Origin: CAWCGU01 sp963838095
GTDB taxonomy: Bacteria > Actinomycetota > Thermoleophilia > Solirubrobacterales > 70-9
Direction: 5' to 3'
DNA length: 64,000 bases
NCBI GenBank assembly: GCA_963838095.1
Contig: CAWIPO010000007.1
Span: 124,001 to 188,000, forward strand
Shown: positions 15,089-22,613 of the stretch, piece after piece
Position numbering within the stretch: position 1 is the first letter of the stretch
Layout: every line of letters begins with the position of its first letter
Translations under genes and position numbers: made by a program
The notes under the pieces: model-generated
The model's input: the letters and a program-made list of their open reading frames with translations, nothing else
What the model was told of the DNA's origin: nothing
Databases searched by the model: none

Positions 15089-17398
15089 CTACTTGTTGCC
15101 GCCAGACTCGCCCACCGTGAAACCCAGCGCCTCCACCTCCGACGTGGAGGCGGAGTGGCCGGGCTGCGTGGCCCCGCCGATCACGTAGACGGACGTGCCC
15201 AACCGGGCGACGCCGGCGCCGTGGCGGGCGGTGGGCAGGTCTGGGAGCGCCGCCCACTCCTCATCAGAAATCGAATACCCCTCGACGGCACCGAGCACGC
15301 CGGTCGGCTCCTCGCCTCCGGCCACGACCAGCAGCTCGCCCTTGATCACCGCCGCCCCCCCGAGGCTTCCGCGCGCGGTCGGCATCGGCGGGAGCTGCTC
15401 CCAGGAGTCGCTTGCCGGGTCATAGCGCTCCAGCACGGCCAGGTTCGCGTCGGAGGAGAGCTCGCGGCCGCCGATCGCATAGGCGAAGCGCCCGTCTGAG
15501 GCACCCGCGAGATGCTCGCGCGGGCTCGGGATCGGAGCCCCCGAGCGCCAGCTCTCGCCGTCGAAGACCTCCGTGCTCTGAACCAGCTCCCCGGTCGCAT
15601 CCTGCCCGCCCATCACCACGATCTCGCTGCCCACCACCGCGGCGGCACCGGCGGCTCGGGGCTCGGGAAGCGGCGGCAGCTCCTCCCAGGCGTTGTCGCG
15701 AAGCACGTAGACGTCGGCGGACGTGTTCGCAACGAGGTCCTCGCCCTCGGGCCACCAGCCGCCGATCACCACCAGCTCTCCGCGATACGCCACCGCCATC
15801 GCGTGGTGGAGCGGAAGCGGAAGCTCCGGCCCGGTCGTCCACTGGTTGATCTCGTTGTCGAAGATCTCGACCTTGGTCGAGGCGCCGCTCTCGGTGAGCC
15901 CACCGAGGACGTAGATCTGCCCGTGAACGGCGGTTGCCGCGACCTGCTGCCGGGGGCTCGGCAGGTCGGTTACCGCACCCCATTCGCCGGGCGTCAGCGA
16001 GCCGGCAAACGTTGCGGTGGTGGTCGGCTCAGTCTGCGTCGACGTGCCTGCAACCGTCTCGTCATCGTCGCCTCCGCCCCCGGCGACCAGCAGGATGACG
16101 ACGGCGATTGCCGCCACAGCGGCCAGCGCCCCGCCGATCAACAGCCCCCGGCGACGGCCGTAAGCGGGCTTCCCTGGCTGCTGAGTGGGCTCGGTGTCTG
16201 CCATCGCGGCAGCGCGGGTCGGAGGGGCGCCTCCGTCCCCACCTCCATCGCTGGCTGCAGTCGTGTCCTTGGCCGTGAGGACCGTGGGCGGTATCGCGTC
16301 GGCAGCGACGGGTTCGACCACGGTGGCCGCCTTCAGCGCCGCGCCGGCGGCGATCCCGGCGCCGAAAGCGACGGAGTGCTTGGGATGCACGTCAACCGCA
16401 ACCGGCCGGCCGAGCTCGGCCGAGACCATCTGGGCGACCAGCGGAATCCTCGAGGAGCCGCCGACCAGGAGCACCTTCCTCACATCGGCGGGATCGACCC
16501 CGGCTCCCTCGAGTGCCCGCCGCAACGCCCGCGTCGTCTCGGAGAGCGGGGTTTGGATCATGGACTCGAACTGGGATCGAGTCACGACCACGTTTGACTG
16601 CACGTCGGGGAAGAGGACGGAGACGGTGACCTCGGTATCGGTGGAGAGCGCCTCCTTGGCGTCGATGCACTCGCGGCGCAGGTGGGCGGCGGCGGCGATC
16701 ACACCCGGTGGCGCCGGGTCGGGGATGGACACGCCGCCGTCGGCGGAGCGGAGCACGTGGTCGAAGACGGCCTCGTCGAAGTCGATTCCGCCCAGGCGCT
16801 CGATTCCCTCGGGCCGGCCGAGCAGCTCGAAGCCGGTCGCAGTCTTTCGAAGCGCGCAGGCGTCGAACGTGCCCCCGCCGAGGTCGTACACGGCAACGAT
16901 GTCGCCGACCTCGAGGCGCTCGGTCGACGAATAGTGGATCGCGGCCGCCTCGGGCTCCGAGAGAGTGGTGACCGGGACGTCGAGGCCGGCGATCTTGATC
17001 GCCTGGTCGAGCAGGTCCTTCTTGTACGGGCCCCAGTTGGCGGGGTGGCTGATCCCGATCGCCTCCGGCTTCTCTCCCTCCTGCTCGGACACCCGGTGCA
17101 CCGTCCACTGAAGCAGGCGCGCGAACAGCGCCTCTGCCGAGACGGGAACGCCGCCGACCAGGATCGGCGTCTGATCGCCCAGCCGCCGCTTGAATCCGCG
17201 CGCGACCCGTCCCGGCTCGCTGGCCGCCCTCCGGATCGCGCCCTCTCCGACCAACACGGCACCGCCGTCGCCAATGAAGACAACGGACGGGATCGCGGCC
17301 GAGTGGTCGCCGAGGGGGAAGATCTCGATGCGCCCGTCACGCGCGACGGCCGCGGCGGTGAACGTTGTCCCGACATCGATCCCTAGCTGGTAACTCAT
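15089..17398 (-). CDS. Hsp70-like ATPase - transmembrane helix - Kelch propeller fusion
   Basis: The 769-residue protein joins three parts. Residues 1-360 are an Hsp70/actin-fold ATPase with phosphate-1 GIDVGTTFTAAAV, phosphate-2 YDLGGGTFDACAL and adenosine motif VLLVGGSSRIPLVAQMV. There is no Hsp70 substrate-binding domain; instead a Pro/Thr-rich linker leads to one membrane helix (about 420-442, LLIGGALAAVAAIAVVILL). Outside the membrane lies a propeller of about six Kelch repeats (residues 470-765, with repeated IYVLGG, VVIGG, VVMGG and AIGG strands). ATG 17398 (MSYQLGIDVG) is chosen over one 27 bases upstream by homology. It probably forms an operon with the Ser/Thr kinase. A sensory or scaffolding role is inferred from topology. 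Confidence 0.9.
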   Translation of the reverse strand: MSYQLGIDVGTTFTAAAVARDGRIEIFPLGDHSAAIPSVVFIGDGGAVLVGEGAIRRAASEPGRVARGFKRRLGDQTPILVGGVPVSAEALFARLLQWTVHRVSEQEGEKPEAIGISHPANWGPYKKDLLDQAIKIAGLDVPVTTLSEPEAAAIHYSSTERLEVGDIVAVYDLGGGTFDACALRKTATGFELLGRPEGIERLGGIDFDEAVFDHVLRSADGGVSIPDPAPPGVIAAAAHLRRECIDAKEALSTDTEVTVSVLFPDVQSNVVVTRSQFESMIQTPLSETTRALRRALEGAGVDPADVRKVLLVGGSSRIPLVAQMVSAELGRPVAVDVHPKHSVAFGAGIAAGAALKAATVVEPVAADAIPPTVLTAKDTTAASDGGGDGGAPPTRAAAMADTEPTQQPGKPAYGRRRGLLIGGALAAVAAIAVVILLVAGGGGDDDETVAGTSTQTEPTTTATFAGSLTPGEWGAVTDLPSPRQQVAATAVHGQIYVLGGLTESGASTKVEIFDNEINQWTTGPELPLPLHHAMAVAYRGELVVIGGWWPEGEDLVANTSADVYVLRDNAWEELPPLPEPRAAGAAAVVGSEIVVMGGQDATGELVQSTEVFDGESWRSGAPIPSPREHLAGASDGRFAYAIGGRELSSDANLAVLERYDPASDSWEQLPPMPTARGSLGGAAVIKGELLVVAGGEEPTGVLGAVEGYSISDEEWAALPDLPTARHGAGVARLGTSVYVIGGATQPGHSASTSEVEALGFTVGESGGNK

Positions 17399-17415
17399 GC
17401 GAGTGGGGAGGATAT

Positions 17416-17421
17416 TAGGCT
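17416..17421 (+). promoter_or_regulatory. putative -10 box for the SnoaL-like gene
   Basis: TAGGCT ends 8 bases before ATG 17430, so the transcript would be almost leaderless. No convincing -35 box is visible. On the other strand the same stretch gives TAATAT, a candidate -10 for the divergent Hsp70-Kelch gene. Confidence 0.35.
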
Positions 17422-17429
17422 GCACCCTG

Positions 17430-17864
17430 ATGGGCGAGAACGACTCCGCCGCTGCGCTGGAAGCTGCAATCGGACGCTACAACGAGGCGTGGAACGGCCA
17501 CGACCTCGGCGCGATCATGTCGATGCACGCGGCGGACATGGTCTTCCACAACCACACCGCCGGCGAGAGCGCCGAGGGCGAGGCGGTACGCGGCCACATC
17601 GGCTCGATCTTCGAGACCTGGCCCGACATCGCCTTCTCGACCCGCCGCCTCTACGTTCGCGATGGGCTGGTGGTCCAGGAATGGACCGCCACCGCGACGC
17701 ACAGGAGCACCATGCGCCGCGGCGACCTGGTCGCCGAGCCGACCGGGAAGACAATCGAGTGGGACGGCCTCGACGTGATCCCGTTCGAGGACGGGCTCGT
17801 CAAGCGCAAGGACGTTTACTCGGACTCGGTCTCGATCCTGCGCCAGCTCGGTCTGCTGGACTGA
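17430..17864 (+). CDS. SnoaL/NTF2-like protein
   Basis: The 144-residue cone-shaped barrel protein belongs to the SnoaL-like polyketide cyclase/NTF2 superfamily. The N-terminal helix RYNEAWNGHDLGAIMSMH, the strand-turn MVFHNHTAGES and the end GLVKRKDVYSDSVSILRQLGL are standard positions. Such proteins are small isomerases, cyclases or binding proteins of unknown substrate. ATG 17430 is favoured over the upstream ATG at 17397, which would overlap the divergent Hsp70-Kelch gene. It converges on the membrane propeller gene with a gap of 9 bases. Confidence 0.82.
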   Translation: MGENDSAAALEAAIGRYNEAWNGHDLGAIMSMHAADMVFHNHTAGESAEGEAVRGHIGSIFETWPDIAFSTRRLYVRDGLVVQEWTATATHRSTMRRGDLVAEPTGKTIEWDGLDVIPFEDGLVKRKDVYSDSVSILRQLGLLD

Positions 17865-17873
17865 GCTCTCTGT

Positions 17874-19100
17874 CTACGAGCAGCACCAGCCCTCAACTAG
17901 GGGGAACGCCGGCGGGCGGGTGCCGCCGGGGTCGAACTCGCGGGAGATGCCGTCAATGGCCGTGATCCGGCCGCCACCGCGCTCGTCGCCGATCGAGAGG
18001 AAGAGCCATTGGTCGGCGCTTTGCCACGGGACCAGCAGCCAGCGCCCGTCCGGCGAGAACGCCACAGGCCCGAATCGGCCGGGTCCGGCGAACAGCTCGC
18101 TGACCGGTCCCTTTCCCGCCCCCTCTACCAGCTCAACCTCGCTGCGCTCGCGCCCATCCGGGCCGCGGTGGGTGGCGACCAGCGCGTAGCTGGTGCCAAG
18201 CGGCGAGGCGGCCACCGATGTCAGTCGACCCTCGGTTGGAGCCGGGAGCTCGGCGATGAACCCAAACCTGTCGAACAGGCGCAGGCTGTTGCGCTGAAGC
18301 GCGAACAGGATCGTCCCCTCTGCCGACCACTCGAGCTCGGTCGGGACGGGGCCCGGGTCCGAGCGCCATTCGATCTCGCCCGAGTCGGCGTCGATGAGAG
18401 CGACGCGACCGTCCGGATCCGAGAATGCGAGCAGGTGGGTTCCCACCCCGGTCGGGCTCGCCTGCAGATCGGCGTCGCTGCTGGGCCTCCAGGCGGGCGC
18501 GACGTCGGCGACTCGGTCCACCAGCTGCGTGTCGGCCGAACCGTCGCCGGTGACGACTCGCAGCGCGCTCCCGCTCCGATACGCGATCCGGTAGCCGCTC
18601 GGCGCCCAGCGAGGATCGCTGACGGGCTCCTCCGAGCCCAGCGACCAACGGACCTCTCCGGTCGGCGTCACTGCCGTCAGCTCACGGCCGCGAGCAGCGA
18701 TCACGAAGAGGCCGTTCGGGGACCACGACGCCTGCTCGTAGGCCCCGAGCAGCCGCTTGGATCCATCTGCGTGGACAACCCACGGTCCCTGCTCAGACGT
18801 GACGAGCAGGCTTCCCGGGGCCGGGAGGCCGGTGAGGGCGGGCTCCGTGTTCCTGACGCCAGGGTCGACGAGATCGTCGATCCACTCGCCGACCTTCGCG
18901 CCCGCCGGCGAGAACCCGATCGCGAGCGCCAGGGCGCCGGCCGCCAGCGCCACCACCACCCGCCGAGCGCTGGGCAGGTGCGCAGGGGTGGGGCGCTCGG
19001 CGTACGCGGCCTGGACGACCCGCCAGCTTCGCTGCTCGGCTTCGCGCGCTCCGTCGATCGGAGCGGCGCGCAGCAGCGATCGCAGCCGGTCCTCGTTCAC
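17874..19100 (-). CDS. membrane-anchored beta-propeller protein, putative anti-sigma factor
   Basis: The 408-residue protein has a short cytosolic region (about 45 residues), one transmembrane helix (VVVALAAGALALAIGF, residues 48-64), and a large extracytoplasmic domain of WD40/TolB-like blades (ASWSPNGLFVIAARG, DPRWAPSGYRIAYRS, PVAFSPDGRWLLVPW). Its start codon overlaps the stop of the ECF sigma gene by 4 bases (ATGA), the normal coupling for a sigma/anti-sigma pair. No zinc-containing anti-sigma HxxxCxxC motif is present in the N-terminus, so the anti-sigma role is inferred from gene order and topology only. Confidence 0.8.
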   Translation of the reverse strand: MNEDRLRSLLRAAPIDGAREAEQRSWRVVQAAYAERPTPAHLPSARRVVVALAAGALALAIGFSPAGAKVGEWIDDLVDPGVRNTEPALTGLPAPGSLLVTSEQGPWVVHADGSKRLLGAYEQASWSPNGLFVIAARGRELTAVTPTGEVRWSLGSEEPVSDPRWAPSGYRIAYRSGSALRVVTGDGSADTQLVDRVADVAPAWRPSSDADLQASPTGVGTHLLAFSDPDGRVALIDADSGEIEWRSDPGPVPTELEWSAEGTILFALQRNSLRLFDRFGFIAELPAPTEGRLTSVAASPLGTSYALVATHRGPDGRERSEVELVEGAGKGPVSELFAGPGRFGPVAFSPDGRWLLVPWQSADQWLFLSIGDERGGGRITAIDGISREFDPGGTRPPAFPLVEGWCCS

Positions 19101-19687
19101 GTCAGATCCTCCTCGGGCAGGCGCGTGCGGAGTTGGTCCAAGCCCCTGCGAAGCCGGGAGTTCACAGTCCCGCGCGGCAGCTCGAGCAGCGATGCGATCT
19201 CGCCTGGCGTGTACTCGAGCAGGTAGCGCAAAACGACGACGGTGCGATGCTCGGGCGAGAGCGCGGACAGCGCTGCCACGATCTGATCCGATTCGAGGCC
19301 TTGCTGCGGATCCGGTGCGGCCGGCGCATCGGGCGGAAGGCCCGCGACCTCCCGCCGCAGCGAGCGAGCACGAGTCCAGTCGATCGCGCGATTGACGACG
19401 ATCCGGTGCAGCCAGGGCGCAAACGGGCGGCGCCAGTCGAAGCGATCCAGAACGCGGATCGCGGCGAGAAACGCCTCCTGGGCGATGTCCTCGGCGGCGG
19501 CTGCGTCGTGCACGATGAGATAGGCGGCACGATGGGCGCGGGGCCAGTGGCGCCGGAAGAGGACCTCCAGCGCCTCCTCCGACCCCGACCGGGCGTCGCG
19601 GATCAGCCTGCGCTCGCTGCGGCGCTGCTCGGCTTCAGCGTCGATCGCACCCGGGTCGAGTGCGGGCGTCCACGTTTGCTCGCTCAT
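19097..19687 (-). CDS. ECF-type RNA polymerase sigma factor
   Basis: The 196-residue protein has sigma region 2 (DIAQEAFLAAIRVLDRFDWRR, then FAPWLHRIVVNRAID) and region 4 (LSPEHRTVVVLRYLLEYT, then ELPRGTVNSRLRRGL, the -35-reading helix-turn-helix), separated by a short linker. Region 3 is absent, as expected for the ECF class. ATG 19687 (MSEQTW) is chosen because it begins the conserved part; the longer frame upstream runs into the divergent gene's promoter. The overlapping downstream gene encodes a membrane propeller that could hold or sense for this factor. A divergent exported protein starts 131 bases away and may be a target. Confidence 0.92.
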   Translation of the reverse strand: MSEQTWTPALDPGAIDAEAEQRRSERRLIRDARSGSEEALEVLFRRHWPRAHRAAYLIVHDAAAAEDIAQEAFLAAIRVLDRFDWRRPFAPWLHRIVVNRAIDWTRARSLRREVAGLPPDAPAAPDPQQGLESDQIVAALSALSPEHRTVVVLRYLLEYTPGEIASLLELPRGTVNSRLRRGLDQLRTRLPEEDLT

Positions 19688-19752
19688 CCCAACCCAGGAT
19701 TGTCTAGCCACAGCCAGGACCACCCTGATGAATACGAGCGGCGTGGGCTGAA

Positions 19753-19766
19753 AGGTCCATGGACCT
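19753..19766. promoter_or_regulatory. 14-bp perfect palindrome in the sigma/exported-protein divergent region
   Basis: AGGTCCATGGACCT is its own reverse complement. It lies 52 bases before the ATG of the exported propeller gene and 66 bases from the sigma-factor start, in a region that must carry both promoters. It is a candidate operator for an unidentified dimeric regulator. Confidence 0.4.
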
Positions 19767-19817
19767 CTGGGCGGATCCGAGACGTATTTCGCGTAGCGAC
19801 CACGCCAAGGAGGACTG

Positions 19818-21011
19818 ATGAAGAAGCTTGCGCTCGCGATCATGCTCGGCGCCTCGGCGCTTGCCGTCAGCGGCCCGGTTTCCGCTGCGGCGGCCGACGG
19901 ACTGCCCATTCTCGGCGTGGAGGGTGCGCCGGGCGGTGTTCCCAGTTTCGACGGCGACACGCGCTACCAAACGATCGCCGTACCTTCGCCCGCGCGGGCG
20001 CGGACGGTGGTCGCCCAGGTCGATCGCGACCAGGGAGTCAGCCGCACGAAGATCCTGCCGGGGACCTTCGGCGTGCCGGTGGTCGCGATGGATGGCTCGC
20101 CTGCGGGCATCTCAGCAGATGGAAGCACGCTGGTACTGATCGAGCCACGGCGGAGCTTTCCACGCGAGCGCACACAACTCGCGGTCCTCGAAGCCGAGTC
20201 GATGCGACTGGAGGAGCTGCTGACGCTGCGAGGCGACTTCAGCTTCGACGCGCTGTCGCCGGACGGATCCACGATGTACCTGATCGAGTATCCGGAGCCG
20301 CGCGATCCGACTAGCTACCTCGTTCGCGTGTACGACCTCGAGTCGTCGCGCTTGCTCCCCGACCCAATCGTTGACCCGGAGGAGTCACCCGACGAAATGC
20401 GTGGGTACGCGCTGTCGCGCGCGACGAGCGCCGACGGTCGCTGGGCGTACACCCTCTACGACGGCGGCGGCGCGCACCCGTTCATCCACGCACTCGACAC
20501 CCAGGATGGCGCGGCTCACTGCATCGACCTCCCGACCACGCTGTCAGTGCGCGAGATATTCAAAGCCGACCTCGTGCTGCCGGACGGCGGAGCGAAGCTC
20601 GACGTGGTCGGCAAGTCGGGGACGCTGGCGTCAGTGGACACGCAGACCTTCGAGGTCAGCGAGCCGGCGTCGGCGGCGCCGCCGACGGACGGCGGCAGTT
20701 CTTGGGGATGGATCGCGGCGCTCGCCGCCGCTCTGCTCGCGATCGGCGCTGCGGCAGTGGGTGCTATCCGGCGCCGGAGCGGGCCCGATGGAGCCGCTCT
20801 AGAGCTCGGGGACGTCGGCCCCGAGGGGAGTGAAGGGGACACGGCGGATCTCGGCCCAGTCGCCGTAGTGGTCGGTGAGCGCGGCCGAGACCTTGCCGGT
20901 GTCCTGCCAGAAGCTCCAGACGAGAACGGTGGGGCCGGCCCCGGAGATGCTGGCGCCGATGGCGCCCAGCCTGGGAGCGTGGGCGACGACCTCCATCGAG
21001 CGCGGGTATAG
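19818..21011 (+). CDS. exported propeller-like protein with C-terminal membrane anchor
   Basis: A ribosome site AAGGAGG at 19807 precedes ATG 19818. A signal peptide (Lys-Lys, then LALAIMLGASALAVSG, AxA near 25) leads to about 270 residues with beta-propeller turns (ISADGSTLVLIEP, LSPDGSTMYLIEYP, TSADGRWAYTLYDGGG), then a C-terminal helix GWIAALAAALLAIGAAAVGA followed by Arg-Arg-Arg. This is a type I membrane topology with a very short inner tail. After the tail the frame runs on antisense through the last 213 bases of thrB. TAG at 20800-20802, in the next frame and overlapping the thrB stop, is where the gene should naturally end; one extra base upstream would explain this. It may be controlled by the divergent sigma factor. 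Confidence 0.75.
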   Translation: MKKLALAIMLGASALAVSGPVSAAAADGLPILGVEGAPGGVPSFDGDTRYQTIAVPSPARARTVVAQVDRDQGVSRTKILPGTFGVPVVAMDGSPAGISADGSTLVLIEPRRSFPRERTQLAVLEAESMRLEELLTLRGDFSFDALSPDGSTMYLIEYPEPRDPTSYLVRVYDLESSRLLPDPIVDPEESPDEMRGYALSRATSADGRWAYTLYDGGGAHPFIHALDTQDGAAHCIDLPTTLSVREIFKADLVLPDGGAKLDVVGKSGTLASVDTQTFEVSEPASAAPPTDGGSSWGWIAALAAALLAIGAAAVGAIRRRSGPDGAALELGDVGPEGSEGDTADLGPVAVVVGERGRDLAGVLPEAPDENGGAGPGDAGADGAQPGSVGDDLHRARV

Positions 21012-21680
21012 GGAGGTTCGGGCGGGCTGGTGCAGGCGGTCGGCGAGGCCGGCGGCGATCAGGGCGAGATCGGAGCGCTCTATCCCGAGCGCGAGCTGCG
21101 CGGCCGCGGCGACATTGGCGACCGCGTCGGCCAACGGCACCTCCGCCGCCAGCGCCGCCCTCGCCTCGCCGGTGGGAACCCGCTCGCCACGCGGGAGCAC
21201 GAGCAGCGCCTCGACGCCCTCCGGCGGTTCAAGCCGCGTCACCCGTGGCCCGGTGTCCGACGGCGCGCAGAGGACAAAGCCCCCGTGCAGGACCGCGGCC
21301 ACGTTGTCGGCGTGGCCTTCGATCTCCGCCGCCAGCGCCAGCAGCGCCTCGCGGTCCAGGTCGAGCTCGAAGAGGTGATCCGCGGCCATCAGCCCGCCAA
21401 CGATCGCGGCGGCGCTCGAGCCGAGCCCGGCGGCGAGGGGAATCTCGCTGCGGATCTCGAACCGCAGCCCGTCGGCGGGGTGAAGGCGCTCGAAGGCGCT
21501 GACGATCAGGTTCGAGCGGTCCTCGGGCACGTCGAGGCCGCCGGCGTCGACCGAGAACTCCCCGTCCTCGGTCACCTCGAGCTCGAGGTAAAGCGAGAGT
21601 GCGGCCGCGAAGACGTCGAAGCCGGAGCCCAGGTTCGCCGAGCTCGCCGGCACCCGGACCAGGCGGCGACGCTGGGTCAT
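20799..21680 (-). CDS. thrB: homoserine kinase
   Basis: The 293-residue GHMP kinase phosphorylates homoserine in threonine synthesis. Diagnostic positions are VPASSANLGSGFDVFA near the N-terminus, the ATP-binding loop PLAAGLGSSAAAIVGGLMA and the C-terminal ASISGAGPTVLVW. ATG 21680 is selected because it starts MTQRRRLVRVPASSAN; upstream sequence in this frame overlaps the redoxin gene out of frame. No thrC or hom gene lies beside it. The stop codon lies in CTCTAGAG, which also holds a TAG for the converging gene. Confidence 0.93.
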   Translation of the reverse strand: MTQRRRLVRVPASSANLGSGFDVFAAALSLYLELEVTEDGEFSVDAGGLDVPEDRSNLIVSAFERLHPADGLRFEIRSEIPLAAGLGSSAAAIVGGLMAADHLFELDLDREALLALAAEIEGHADNVAAVLHGGFVLCAPSDTGPRVTRLEPPEGVEALLVLPRGERVPTGEARAALAAEVPLADAVANVAAAAQLALGIERSDLALIAAGLADRLHQPARTSLYPRSMEVVAHAPRLGAIGASISGAGPTVLVWSFWQDTGKVSAALTDHYGDWAEIRRVPFTPLGADVPEL

Positions 21681-21696
21681 GCCGGCCTCATCGCGG

Positions 21697-22240
21697 CTAT
21701 TCCTTCCATTTGATCGAGCAGCCGACGGGGTTTGTGGCGGCAAGCTCGGGCTCGCGGCCCTCGAGGATCGCGTCCAGGGCGTCGCGCAGCCACGCTGCTC
21801 CCTGCGAGGGGTCCTGGTGGTCCGCGTCGGGGGCGCCCTCATAGCGGACGACGCCGTCCGCGTCGAGCACGTACACATGCGGGGTGGTTTGCGCGTTCCA
21901 GGCCCGCGCCGCCTCCTGGCTCGCGTCGTGCAGGTACGGGAACGGCCACCCGCCGTCGGCCTCGACCCGTTCGCGCATCGCCTCGAGCGAGTCGCGCGGA
22001 TAGCGCTCGGCGTCGTTCGAGTTGACGGCGAAGAAAGCGACCCCGCGGTCGGCGTAGTCGCGCGCGGCGTCGACCGTCCGGTCGTGCCAGGCGAGCGCGT
22101 ACGGACAGTGGTTGCAGGTCCAGATCACGACCGTGGCCGGCGCCTCCGCGAGCGGGCAGGCCGTGCCGGGTACCGGCCGTGTCCTCGAGATCCAGGCCAG
22201 GCGCGAGCTGGCCCACCTTCGTCGCCGTTCCGGTTCCCAT
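21697..22240 (-). CDS. thioredoxin-family redoxin, frameshifted
   Basis: This is a peroxiredoxin/TlpA-like protein of 180 residues once one base is removed. The N-terminus (MGTGTATKVGQLAPGLDLED, ATG 22240) lies in one frame and the rest in the next, starting LAEAPATVVIWTCNHCPYA, whose CxxC is the redox centre. The break is at about 22158-22163, where CTGCCCGCT would need one C fewer to read Gly-Leu-Pro-Leu-Ala-Glu. The downstream part (FFAVNSNDAERYPRDS, then VYVLDADGVVRYEGAPD) matches the AhpC/TSA-type thiol oxidoreductases with a Cys-Asn-His-Cys centre. It starts 4 bases after the probable end of another thioredoxin-like gene, so the two are likely co-expressed. Confidence 0.85.
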
Positions 22241-22243
22241 TTC

Positions 22244-22583
22244 TCAGCCTTCCTTTCTGGTCGCTGCGGTGTAGAGCGTCTCTGATGTCCGCTGGATCGG
22301 GGAGTGCCGAGATGCGGCCGTCGCGCAGCTTGTAGACCCTGCATGTGAGCCCGGCCGGTTCATCGCCCGGATCCTGGATGTCGCGACCCCCGATACGGAT
22401 GGTCGGTGAGCCTACGAACTCCTCGTCCTCCGCGTCGGCGTCCGTGGCCACCTCGCGAACTTCAACCGCGGCGGGGTCGAGCCCAAGCGCGTCCATCTCG
22501 ACGCGTAGCTCCGACAGCGCCTGCTCCCAGGAAGGGCAGCCCTGCCACCAGAGCATTTCGACTTTCGGGACACTGCGGAGCAT
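22244..22583 (-). CDS. thioredoxin-fold protein (GCPSW motif), 3' end uncertain
   Basis: This small thioredoxin-like protein (about 112 residues) begins KVEMLWWQGCPSWEQALSEL, with a single Cys at the usual active-site place and a cis-Pro region VGSPTIRIGGRDI. It resembles the DF-type (seleno)protein/thioredoxin-like group, where the active residue is Cys or Sec. As read, the frame does not stop until 22125, deep inside the redoxin gene. One extra base near the end would let it finish at TGA 22246-22244, immediately before the redoxin ATG, which is the natural arrangement. ATG 22583 gives the family-like start; 22607 is an alternative. Confidence 0.7.
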
Positions 22584-22613
22584 CCCACCAAGGCTAGTCG
22601 GGGCCAATCGCGT

